A DNA stretch of 41,685 nt from Oleispira sp963933055 (GTDB lineage: Bacteria; Pseudomonadota; Gammaproteobacteria; Pseudomonadales; Oceanobacteraceae), in NCBI GenBank assembly GCA_963933055.1, contig CAWVSY010000032.1, forward strand, positions 1 through 41,685, read 5' to 3'. The position numbers were made by a program, and so were the translations under genes. Below are positions 1 through 7,257 of this stretch, in pieces. Under the pieces are notes generated by a model. That model was not told the DNA's origin and made no database searches. It saw only the letters and a list, made by a program, of their open reading frames with translations. How positions within the stretch are numbered: position 1 is the first letter of the stretch; each line of letters opens with the position of its first letter.

Positions 1-301
1 CATCAAGAGTTTCACCTTGGCCTTTAGAAACATCCATGGCTAGTTGATCCATGTTATTGTCCATAAAAGTCTGAACGCCAGCCAATGGGCCATTCGCAGC
101 TTCACAACCTAAAGTACCAGAAGTCATACCGAAAGTTTGGTTACCAGAAGTACCGTTAGTCGTAGCAGCAAGAACGTGCTCATGCCATTCGTTAGCATCC
201 TTGAAAATTACAGCTGTACCTAAACCACAACCTGCAGGACCTGCAGCGAAAGACATTGTTGAAGAAGCAGCTAAAAGTGCGCCAGCGATAATCTTTTTCA
301 T
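1..301 (-). CDS. DUF3015 family exported protein, 3' end cut by window
   Basis: The reading frame opens with an ATG at 299-301 on the minus strand and runs off the left edge after 100 codons. The first 20 residues (MKKIIAGALLAASSTMSFAA) are a classic signal peptide. They are followed by GPAGCGLGTAVIF, the phrase LAATTNGTSGNQTFG and SGTLGCE, which I recognise as the DUF3015 family of small exported gammaproteobacterial proteins. Their function is unknown. A good ribosome site (AAGGA, complement of 310-314) lies just before the start. The gene is divergent from xseA. The two cysteines visible in the mature part could form a periplasmic disulfide, but that is inference. Confidence 0.85.
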   Translation of the reverse strand, partial: MKKIIAGALLAASSTMSFAAGPAGCGLGTAVIFKDANEWHEHVLAATTNGTSGNQTFGMTSGTLGCEAANGPLAGVQTFMDNNMDQLAMDVSKGQGETLD

Positions 302-571
302 AATATTAATCCTTATTAATTACTTTTTGATGATCATGCGACCATGACGATAAGTTAGACTCTCATTTTTCAAAAGTCTAGTATTATGAACAAAGTTATT
401 AAAATTTTTAAACCCAGTTCAAAAAAATAGGACTTTTTTGGACGAAAATCAAACAACTAGCTTATAACCTTCAAAAAACAAGCTCAATATTATTTTCATT
501 AAACACTCGTTCCATAAAACATTTTATGGCACAGTAATACCTATCTCTAAAAAATAATTAATAGGCCAATC

Positions 572-1948
572 GTGCTTCAAACGGGTAATGATGTATTTAC
601 AGTTTCTCAACTGAACCAACGAGCTAAACAGCTATTAGAGATCACCTTCAGCTCGGTAAAAGTTGAAGGGGAAATTTCTAATTTATCTCGGCCCTCTTCT
701 GGTCATTGGTATTTCACACTAAAAGACAAAGGTGCTCAGGTACGCTGCGCCATGTTTCGCTCGCGCACAGCACAGATTAAATTTCAGCCTAAAGAAGGCG
801 ATCAAATCATTGTTCGCGGTAAAGTAAGCCTGTACGAAAACAGAGGTGACTACCAACTCATTGTTGATGCTATGAAACCCGCCGGTGAGGGGCAACTGCA
901 ACAAGCCTTTATTCAACTAAAGCAGAAGCTTGGTGCTGAGGGCTTATTCAACCCTGAGCATAAGCGAGCATTGCCTGCAGCGATTAAACGAATTGCAGTT
1001 ATCACCTCCCCTACGGGTGCTGCTATTCATGATATTTTGACCGTACTGAAACGCCGTTTTCCAGCAATAGAAGTTGATATCTACCCTGTTCAAGTGCAAG
1101 GGCAAGATGCGGCCCAACAAATGATTTGGTCAATCAATCAAGCCAACTCAGATGCTCGCAATGCCACTAAAGAACAAGCCACAGATGTTATTATTATTGG
1201 CCGAGGAGGCGGTTCTATTGAAGACTTATGGAGCTTCAATGATGAACAACTTGCACGCACTATTTTTCATAGCGACCTGCCCATCGTTAGCGCTGTTGGC
1301 CATGAAGTTGACTTTACCATCGCCGATTTTGTTGCTGATATTCGTGCACCAACACCTTCAGCCGCGGCTGAACTGCTCAGCCCTAATAGAGAAGAGTATC
1401 TGAGCCGCCTACAAGCCCTTAGTGCCCGCTTAGAAAATAGCATTCAGCAACAATTGCAAAATAAACAATGGCAGCTACAAAGCGCTCAACGCGGTCTTCA
1501 GCATCCTGGTGATAAACTTAGCCAGTATGCACAGACATTAGATATGCTTGAGCTACGCATGCAGCAAAGTCAAAAAAACAACCTTGATCGCTTGTTAAAA
1601 AAGTTGACGCAAAGCCAGCAAAGATTACAGCAACAAAGCCCAGTCAATAAATTACAACAAATAGAAACGCAACTTGGCTACTTTCAGCAACGCTTACGCA
1701 ATGCAATGAAACAACTTCTATCCAATAAAGCAGAGCGTCTTCAACAGAATGCTTTACTTTTAAATGCCGTCAGCCCATTACAGACATTAGGTCGCGGCTA
1801 TGCAATTTTGCAAACCCCTACAGAAGTGGTTATTCGTGACAGTCATGATGTTAAAAAAGGCGACTTAATATCGGCTCGAATTGGTCACGGCAGCCTAGAA
1901 CTCACAGTTGAAAAGGTAAAACATGAAAGAAAATCAAAAAAGATTTAG
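572..1948 (+). CDS. xseA: Exodeoxyribonuclease VII large subunit
   Basis: XseA is the catalytic large subunit of exonuclease VII, a cytoplasmic single-strand DNase that works with small subunit XseB. Residues 8-105 form the OB-fold nucleic-acid-binding domain (SGHWYFTLKD, QVRCAMFR). The catalytic domain follows with the family signatures GRGGGSIEDLW at 210-220, SFNDE at 221-225, GHEVDFTIADF from 243, and RAPTPSAAAE at 258-267. From about 275 to 400 the protein is glutamine-rich and helical, as expected for the coiled-coil arm. The length of 458 residues is normal. The start is GTG at 572; it matches the E. coli N-terminus in length, although the ribosome site is weak. The last 26 bases overlap the downstream peptidase gene, so the two are probably cotranscribed. 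xseB is not in the window. Confidence 0.96.
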   Translation: MLQTGNDVFTVSQLNQRAKQLLEITFSSVKVEGEISNLSRPSSGHWYFTLKDKGAQVRCAMFRSRTAQIKFQPKEGDQIIVRGKVSLYENRGDYQLIVDAMKPAGEGQLQQAFIQLKQKLGAEGLFNPEHKRALPAAIKRIAVITSPTGAAIHDILTVLKRRFPAIEVDIYPVQVQGQDAAQQMIWSINQANSDARNATKEQATDVIIIGRGGGSIEDLWSFNDEQLARTIFHSDLPIVSAVGHEVDFTIADFVADIRAPTPSAAAELLSPNREEYLSRLQALSARLENSIQQQLQNKQWQLQSAQRGLQHPGDKLSQYAQTLDMLELRMQQSQKNNLDRLLKKLTQSQQRLQQQSPVNKLQQIETQLGYFQQRLRNAMKQLLSNKAERLQQNALLLNAVSPLQTLGRGYAILQTPTEVVIRDSHDVKKGDLISARIGHGSLELTVEKVKHERKSKKI

Positions 1949-2783
1949 CCCACGAACATCAATCCTGCCAGCATTAATGATGCTATCACTTTTGCAGATA
2001 GGCTCTCCAAGCTATGCCGAGCCACCTTCTCAGAGCATTTTACCAAAGGATAGCCGTGTGCCTGGTGGGATAGCCGTTATCCCATTACAAGAAGCATCAT
2101 CAAGCGTTAAATTCAACGGTAAAAACGTCTTAAAGATACAAGACAATAATAAGAAGCATTGGGCTATTATTGGCATTCCTCTGCATCAAAAAACAGGCCC
2201 TACTCAATACAGTATTGATGGCAAAGAGGCTGAGTTTTTAGTAGCAGACAAAGCCTATAAGGAACAATACTTAACCGTAAAACGTAAACATTCAAATCCG
2301 CCAGAAGATCAAATCAAGCGAATCCAGAAAGAAAGCCGTCTATCCAAGATAGCCTTCACGACCTTCTCTGACATCAATCAAGATAAAACCTATCAAAGCT
2401 TCTTATTGCCTGCTAAAGGCCCTATATCAAGCCCATTTGGACTGAAGCGTTTTTTTAATGAGCAGGCAAGACGCCCTCATAGTGGTATTGATATTGCTGC
2501 CGCAAAAGGATCTGACATTATCGCCCCTGCGGATGGTGAGGTGATTCTCACGGGAGATTTTTTCTTTAATGGCAACAGTATTTTTATCGATCATGGCCAA
2601 GGCTTAATCACCCTTTATTGCCATATGGATGAGTTGAATATTGCCATCGGAGACAATGTTAAAGCAGGAGATATTATTGGCAAAGTAGGCTCAACAGGCA
2701 GAGCAACGGGCCCACACCTTCATTGGACCGTTAGTTTGAATAATAACCGTATAGAGCCCCTTCTGTTTATTGATTCGCAATAA
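1923..2783 (+). CDS. Exported M23/LytM-type metallopeptidase
   Basis: The protein has 286 residues with a signal peptide (about residues 11-32, ending SPSYA). A beta-rich middle region (45-160) precedes a C-terminal LytM/M23 peptidase domain (160-283). All active-site residues are present: H186 and D190 in the HxxxD motif, H234 in YCHM, and H265 and H267 in the GPHLHW motif. In this family H186, D190 and H267 bind zinc, and H234 and H265 are catalytic. It is therefore likely an active periplasmic peptidoglycan endopeptidase and not a degenerate EnvC-like activator. The gene starts inside xseA (26-base overlap), which suggests one transcript and possible coupling, although no functional link to exonuclease VII is known to me. 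No strong terminator follows. Confidence 0.93.
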   Translation: MKENQKRFSPRTSILPALMMLSLLQIGSPSYAEPPSQSILPKDSRVPGGIAVIPLQEASSSVKFNGKNVLKIQDNNKKHWAIIGIPLHQKTGPTQYSIDGKEAEFLVADKAYKEQYLTVKRKHSNPPEDQIKRIQKESRLSKIAFTTFSDINQDKTYQSFLLPAKGPISSPFGLKRFFNEQARRPHSGIDIAAAKGSDIIAPADGEVILTGDFFFNGNSIFIDHGQGLITLYCHMDELNIAIGDNVKAGDIIGKVGSTGRATGPHLHWTVSLNNNRIEPLLFIDSQ

Positions 2784-2868
2784 AAAATAAGCATGCGCTA
2801 AATATATTCCTACCATAAACCCTACTCCCATCAGGGCTTAGCAGAAACAAGCCTTAAATTTTACAGTT

Positions 2869-2911
2869 TTATGCTTAATTATCAGGATTAAGCATAACTA
2901 CTGTCTATACT
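2869..2911 (+). promoter_or_regulatory. Palindrome plus -10 box upstream of the HD-GYP gene
   Basis: A perfect 11-base inverted repeat (TTATGCTTAAT at 2869-2879 and its complement at 2887-2897, 7-base spacer) lies directly upstream of a TATACT box at 2906-2911. The palindrome covers the place where the -35 element would be, and no good -35 sequence is visible. No T-run follows, so it reads better as an operator than as a terminator. The promoter assignment is inference. Confidence 0.4.
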
Positions 2912-2927
2912 GAAAGGAACATCAGCG

Positions 2928-2945
2928 ATGGCTCTCAGTCTTTAA
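2928..2945 (+). CDS. Possible five-codon leader minigene (MALSL)
   Basis: ATG-GCT-CTC-AGT-CTT-TAA is preceded by a good ribosome site, AAAGGA at 2913-2918, with nine bases between. It ends eight bases before the ATG of the HD-GYP gene, which itself has only a weak ribosome site. The arrangement would suit translational coupling. A five-residue peptide cannot be proven from sequence, so this is a low-confidence call. Confidence 0.3.
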   Translation: MALSL

Positions 2946-2953
2946 TTACACTC

Positions 2954-4162
2954 ATGATAAAACGTATATCAATCGACAAACTTAAGCCCAATATGTACGT
3001 ATCTGACCTTAATTGTGATTGGATTCCTCATCACAACATGCAAAAAGAAGGCCGCATCCCCAATGTTAAAATCATCGACGAACTCAAACAACGAGGTATT
3101 AAAGAAGTCTATATAGATACCTCACGGGGAATCGATGAAGAAGACGCCTTAACCCAGCATGAAGTCGAACAGCAAAATCAGAACAAGTTAAATAGAGCAG
3201 CTCAACTAAACATGGAGTCCGCAGGCTCTGTGAGTGTCGAAGAAGAACTCTTTAGAGCGCACAAATTGCAAAGCAAAGCCAAAGGCATCATGACCAGCGT
3301 GCTTTCTGATGTGAAGTTCGGCAAACCTTTAGAAACTGAGGGATTTGATGATCTTGCCGATGGCATGATCGACTCCGTTATTCGCAACCATAACGCACTC
3401 GCATGCTTAGGGCGCATTCGTGAAAAAGATAACTATTTGATGGAGCATTCAATCAATCTTGCGGTATTAATGGGGATTTTTGCCAAAGCCATGAAAATAG
3501 ACCGTGAAACGATGCACCAAGCGATGGTCGGTGCTTTACTTCATGACATCGGTAAAATAATGGTGCCCGATAATATCCTGCACAAACCAGGTAAACTTGA
3601 TGATAATGAGTTTGCTCGTATGAAACAGCACGTTGTTTTCAGCCGAGACTTATTAAAAAACACACCCGGCATTCACCCACTAACGGTTAATGTTGCCGCT
3701 CAACACCACGAACGTATTGATGGCAGTGGCTACCCAGAAGGCTTAACCGGCTGTCAAATTTGCCGTGAAGGTAAAATGGTTGCCATAACTGATGTTTACG
3801 ATGCCATTACCGCCGATCGCTGTTATCACAAAGGTTTAACACCCACTTCAGCCTTAAAAAAATTACTGGAATGGAGTGGCTCTCACTTAGAAGAATCGTT
3901 GGTGCATATGTTCATACGCAGCATGGGCATTTACCCCGTCGGTTCTTTGGTGCTTATGGAAAGTGGTCGCCTAGCCGTCGTGATTGAAACCAGTGAAAAA
4001 GATCAAGCCCGCCCCATTGTTAGAGTGATTTACCATACCCGCCTTAAACAGTTTATTCGCACAGAAATTATCGACTTAAGCAAAGCGGCTAGCCAAGACA
4101 GTATAAAAAGTTCTGTCGACCCAGAGAAATGGAAGATAAAAATTTCAGACTTTCTCAACTAA
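2954..4162 (+). CDS. HD-GYP domain cyclic-di-GMP phosphodiesterase
   Basis: The protein has 402 residues and no signal peptide or membrane segment, so it is cytoplasmic. Residues 1-130 look like the DUF3391 domain that often precedes HD-GYP modules (start IKRISIDKLKPNMYV). The HD-GYP domain spans about 140-325. Expected residues are intact: H165 (EHS), H197-D198 of the HD pair in LLHDIGK, HHERIDGSGYPEGL at 251-264 with the GYP triplet at 259-261, and D283 in DVYDAIT. This predicts an active enzyme that hydrolyses c-di-GMP to pGpG or GMP. The gene stands alone, convergent with the thioesterase pair. It has a palindrome and a possible leader peptide upstream. A second c-di-GMP-linked protein lies at 16.8 kb. 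Confidence 0.93.
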   Translation: MIKRISIDKLKPNMYVSDLNCDWIPHHNMQKEGRIPNVKIIDELKQRGIKEVYIDTSRGIDEEDALTQHEVEQQNQNKLNRAAQLNMESAGSVSVEEELFRAHKLQSKAKGIMTSVLSDVKFGKPLETEGFDDLADGMIDSVIRNHNALACLGRIREKDNYLMEHSINLAVLMGIFAKAMKIDRETMHQAMVGALLHDIGKIMVPDNILHKPGKLDDNEFARMKQHVVFSRDLLKNTPGIHPLTVNVAAQHHERIDGSGYPEGLTGCQICREGKMVAITDVYDAITADRCYHKGLTPTSALKKLLEWSGSHLEESLVHMFIRSMGIYPVGSLVLMESGRLAVVIETSEKDQARPIVRVIYHTRLKQFIRTEIIDLSKAASQDSIKSSVDPEKWKIKISDFLN

Positions 4163-4216
4163 AAGTCATCATTCAATTCAAGGCCATTATTTCAAACAAA
4201 GGCTATCAAAATTATT

Positions 4217-4741
4217 TCAGTTTTTCTTGTGTTCTAAAATACTCAACCAAGCCTTAATACTTTCTGTCACCTCTGGCGGCTCAATCAGGCTATCCGTTTT
4301 TAGCTCAGCCAACAGTTTATCAAACGCCCTGACTCGCTTGCCTTTAATAAAAGCAACCCGAGCAACGGCTTTTGCATGAACTTTCCCCGCTACTAAAAAT
4401 TCATGCTCTATATAGCAGTATTTTCGATCCCAATACAAAACTTTAGTCGCAATATTAACTCGAGTAAAAGGTTTTATTTCTTTAATAAAAATAATATTCT
4501 GCGAGCTTAAGACCGACTTCCAGCCACCACCAAAAAACATTGATAGTGCATTAATCTGCATTAAATATTGTGTTCTCGCTAAATCCAGCAACGCAGGATA
4601 ACGAGCGTTGGTTAAATGCAAATTAAAATCACAATCCAATGGCCAAACCCTAAATGCTAAATGACTCTCATCTAACGGGTTTAAAGACTGCAACTTTTTA
4701 CCCGACAATAACAAACGTAATAATCTAAAAATTAAATTCAT
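4217..4741 (-). CDS. Hotdog-fold thioesterase family protein (4HBT_2-like)
   Basis: The protein has 174 residues with a basic N-terminus. The segment RVWPLDCDFNLHLTNARYP (30-48) is the hallmark of the 4HBT_2/THEM6-like hotdog thioesterases, where an Asp-Asn pair sits in the D-x-N-x-H-L-x-N loop. The rest (INALSMFFGGGWKSVLSSQ, then ITTKV-like strands and AVARVAFIKG) fits a single hotdog domain. It probably hydrolyses an acyl-CoA or a related thioester, but the substrate cannot be told from sequence. Its ATG overlaps the TGA of the upstream tesB-like gene by four bases (ATGA at 4738-4741), so translation is probably coupled. The pair suggests a role in fatty-acid turnover. Confidence 0.8.
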   Translation of the reverse strand: MNLIFRLLRLLLSGKKLQSLNPLDESHLAFRVWPLDCDFNLHLTNARYPALLDLARTQYLMQINALSMFFGGGWKSVLSSQNIIFIKEIKPFTRVNIATKVLYWDRKYCYIEHEFLVAGKVHAKAVARVAFIKGKRVRAFDKLLAELKTDSLIEPPEVTESIKAWLSILEHKKN

Positions 4742-5619
4742 GATTTATTTTTTTCTGCTAATTCAACTTTTCGAATAAGGCCTTCCTGAGCAACAGAAGC
4801 CACCAAATCCCCCTGTTGGTTGAATATCTGACCACGACAAAAACCTCGGCCAGAAGAAGCACTGGGACTATCCAGCGCATACAGAAGCCAATCATCAAAT
4901 TTAATCGCTCGGTGAAACCAAATAGCATGATCCAAGCTGGCAACTTGCATATCACGCTGGGTAAAAGAAACACCATGAGGCATCAAAGAGGTACCAATTA
5001 AATTAAAGTCGGTGGCATAGGTTAAAACATGGGCGTGCACCATAGAATCAGCGCCAAGGGGTGCATCGGCCTTCATCCACACGTATTTAATAGGATCTTG
5101 TTTTTTAGGGGCAAAAATATTAATCGGATCAATTGCTCGCATCTCAATCGGTTTATCCGCCGTATAAATATCACGCACAGATTCAGGAAACTTGTCTTTA
5201 AACATACGACTCAGTTCCAATTGAGAGACAAGGCCTTCAGGCCCTTTTACATCTGGCATGGCATCTTGATGTTCAAAGCCTTCTTCAGGATGCTGAAAAG
5301 ATGCCATCATGATTAAAATTGCTTTACCATTTTGGCTCGCCGTTATCTGCCTCATCGCGAAGCTACGACCATCACGAACACAATCGACTTCAAATTCAAT
5401 ACTATCAACAACGTTGCCAGGGCGGAGAAAATAAGCGTGTAAAGAATGCGGTGACCATTCACCTGCGGGCAATGTTTGGCTCGCGGCAGATAGGCTCTGT
5501 CCTAGAACTTGCCCACCAAATAGATTTTTAAACCCCAGATCTTGGCAGCGACCGCGAAAACGATTAGCCCCTATCGCTTCCAATTCCAGTAAATCAACCA
5601 GCTCTTGTACATGCGCCAT
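4738..5619 (-). CDS. tesB: Acyl-CoA thioesterase II
   Basis: The protein is a TesB-type double-hotdog thioesterase that hydrolyses acyl-CoA to free fatty acid and CoA in the cytoplasm. I place the start at 5619 (MAHVQELVDLL) because GGGAGG (complement of 5626-5631) precedes it by six bases; this gives 293 residues, normal for TesB. With this numbering the family catalytic positions fall at D204 (YATDFNLIG) and Q278 (VAQEG), matching my memory of E. coli TesB. The third, T228 in E. coli, is S228 here (QVASLDHAIWFHR), a conservative hydroxyl-for-hydroxyl change. Other signatures are LHAYFLRPGN and GRSFAMRQ. The gene is coupled to the smaller thioesterase downstream. Confidence 0.94.
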   Translation of the reverse strand: MAHVQELVDLLELEAIGANRFRGRCQDLGFKNLFGGQVLGQSLSAASQTLPAGEWSPHSLHAYFLRPGNVVDSIEFEVDCVRDGRSFAMRQITASQNGKAILIMMASFQHPEEGFEHQDAMPDVKGPEGLVSQLELSRMFKDKFPESVRDIYTADKPIEMRAIDPINIFAPKKQDPIKYVWMKADAPLGADSMVHAHVLTYATDFNLIGTSLMPHGVSFTQRDMQVASLDHAIWFHRAIKFDDWLLYALDSPSASSGRGFCRGQIFNQQGDLVASVAQEGLIRKVELAEKNKS

Positions 5620-5741
5620 CTCGTACCTCCCTTTCAAACAAGCAATCAATAAATTATCTTAACAACAGTTTAGTCAATTGAGAATATCCTACATTGGCTC
5701 AAATGACGCCTGCTAAATATAGCGTTGTCGCTATGCCTAAC

Positions 5742-5760
5742 ACGAGTGATCTCGTATAAT
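5742..5760 (+). promoter_or_regulatory. Likely trmA promoter with overlapping palindrome
   Basis: A perfect TATAAT lies at 5755-5760, about 57 bases before the trmA start. Directly upstream is a perfect inverted repeat, ACGAG at 5742-5746 and CTCGT at 5751-5755 with a TGAT spacer, which runs into the -10 box. No convincing -35 is visible at 17 bases. The palindrome could be an operator, but no regulator is implied. Confidence 0.45.
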
Positions 5761-5817
5761 GCTCGCTATTACGCCCTGTGCTTAGCCCTCTTACGTTAGA
5801 CGATAGTTAAATAAAAC

Positions 5818-6936
5818 ATGACCAATCCTGATCAGTACCAATCTCTATTAGACGCAAAAAAAGCCAAAATCGAACAAGATTTTGCCAACTTTGCTATTAG
5901 TGCTTCTGGCGAGCAACAGACTTTACCGGAATTGGAAGTGTTTGCTAGTGAGCCTGAAAATTTCCGCTTGCGCGCCGAGTTTCGTATCTGGCACCAAGAC
6001 GGGCGCTGCTTTTACGCCATGTTCGAAAAAGGCAATAAGAAAACACCTTATGAAGTGACTGACTTCCCTATCGCTAGCAAGCTGATTAATCGCTTAATGG
6101 TAGAGATGCGTGACGCGATCCATCAGCCTGAGAACGATATTTTAATGCAGCGCATGTTCCAAATGGAATTTTTAACCACGTTAAGTGGCGACGCATTAAT
6201 CACCATGATTTATCACAAACCCTTAGATGATGAGTGGCGCGCTGCGGCGGAGAAGCTACAGGCAAAAATTGGCTTTCCAATTATTGGCCGCTCTCGTAAG
6301 CAAAAAATCGTTTTAGAGCGCGATTACGTGATTGAAACCCTAACCATTGAGGGTAAGCAGTATCACTACAAGCAAATCGAAGGCGGCTTTACGCAACCCA
6401 ATGGTGGTATGAACCAAAAAATGTTGGCTTGGGCGAAAGAATTATCAAGACCTTTAAGTGGTGATTTGGTTGAACTGTATTGTGGAAATGGCAATTTCTC
6501 TATCGCCTTAGCCGAGCATTACAACAAAGTAATGGCCACTGAGATTTCTAAGACCTCGGTTTATGCTGCTCAAGATAATATCGAAAAGAATAATATCGAT
6601 AATTTAATTATCGCGCGCCTTTCCAGTGAAGAATTCGTGCAAGCCTTACAAGGTGTGCGTGCATTTCGTCGTTTAGAAGGCATTGATTTAAATGCTTATG
6701 AATTTACCACAACGTTAGTTGATCCGCCGCGCTCAGGCCTGGATGATGAATCGGTGAAGCAGACTCAAGGTTACGACAATATCATTTATATTTCGTGCAA
6801 CCCTGAAACCTTGCACAACAACTTGCAAGAATTCACCAAGACCCATGATATTAAGCGCTTCGCCCTGTTTGACCAGTTCCCTTATACCCATCACATTGAG
6901 TGTGGCGTGTTTTTACAGCGTACCGTACAACGATGA
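5818..6936 (+). CDS. trmA: tRNA (uracil-54-C5)-methyltransferase
   Basis: TrmA uses S-adenosylmethionine to make ribothymidine at position 54 of the tRNA T-loop. The protein has 372 residues, close to the usual size. The SAM-binding motif is LVELYCGNGNFS (218-229), the DPPR motif is at 302-305, the catalytic cysteine is C327 in YISCNPETL, and the general base is E361 in HHIECG. It lacks the TRAM domain and iron-sulfur cysteines of RlmD-type relatives, which supports TrmA over RlmC/RlmD. The start ATG at 5818 follows a run of A/T without a strong ribosome site, but the N-terminus (PDQYQSLLDAK) matches the family. Confidence 0.96.
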   Translation: MTNPDQYQSLLDAKKAKIEQDFANFAISASGEQQTLPELEVFASEPENFRLRAEFRIWHQDGRCFYAMFEKGNKKTPYEVTDFPIASKLINRLMVEMRDAIHQPENDILMQRMFQMEFLTTLSGDALITMIYHKPLDDEWRAAAEKLQAKIGFPIIGRSRKQKIVLERDYVIETLTIEGKQYHYKQIEGGFTQPNGGMNQKMLAWAKELSRPLSGDLVELYCGNGNFSIALAEHYNKVMATEISKTSVYAAQDNIEKNNIDNLIIARLSSEEFVQALQGVRAFRRLEGIDLNAYEFTTTLVDPPRSGLDDESVKQTQGYDNIIYISCNPETLHNNLQEFTKTHDIKRFALFDQFPYTHHIECGVFLQRTVQR

Positions 6937-7005
6937 ATTTCATGCTGAGCACAAGCAAATAGCGGTTTAAAAGCCAACGGGCTGAATGCTTTTCATCCTT
7001 AATTC

Positions 7006-7185
7006 TTAGCGCTTTTTCTTCGCTTTTTTCTTACGTAAGAAATCCTTCACGGGCGTCGGCTTAGAGGTTGGATTAAAGGCGCGATCAAACTGATTGCGAA
7101 TACCTTCAACCTTCTCCTCACGCCTTTCATGCTTACGGCGTTCAGCCGCTTGCGCAAAATCTAAAATATCTGATGAATCTGACAT
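7006..7185 (-). CDS. Small highly charged basic protein, function unknown
   Basis: A 59-residue protein. I use the ATG at 7185 because AAGGGG precedes it by six bases; a longer frame to 7227 has no such support. The first half is acidic and helical (SSDILDFAQAAERRKHERREEK). The C-terminus ends in a strongly basic tail (FLRKKKAKKKR). It has no signal peptide or membrane segment, and the tail suggests contact with nucleic acid or the ribosome. I do not recognise the family. It is divergent from hrpB with about 70 bases between starts. Confidence 0.6.
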   Translation of the reverse strand: MSDSSDILDFAQAAERRKHERREEKVEGIRNQFDRAFNPTSKPTPVKDFLRKKKAKKKR

Positions 7186-7257
7186 ACAATACCCCTTAGA
7201 AATCACAACCTCATCAACCTGAACCACACTGACTCGACAATTAAGGCCGCCATATCA

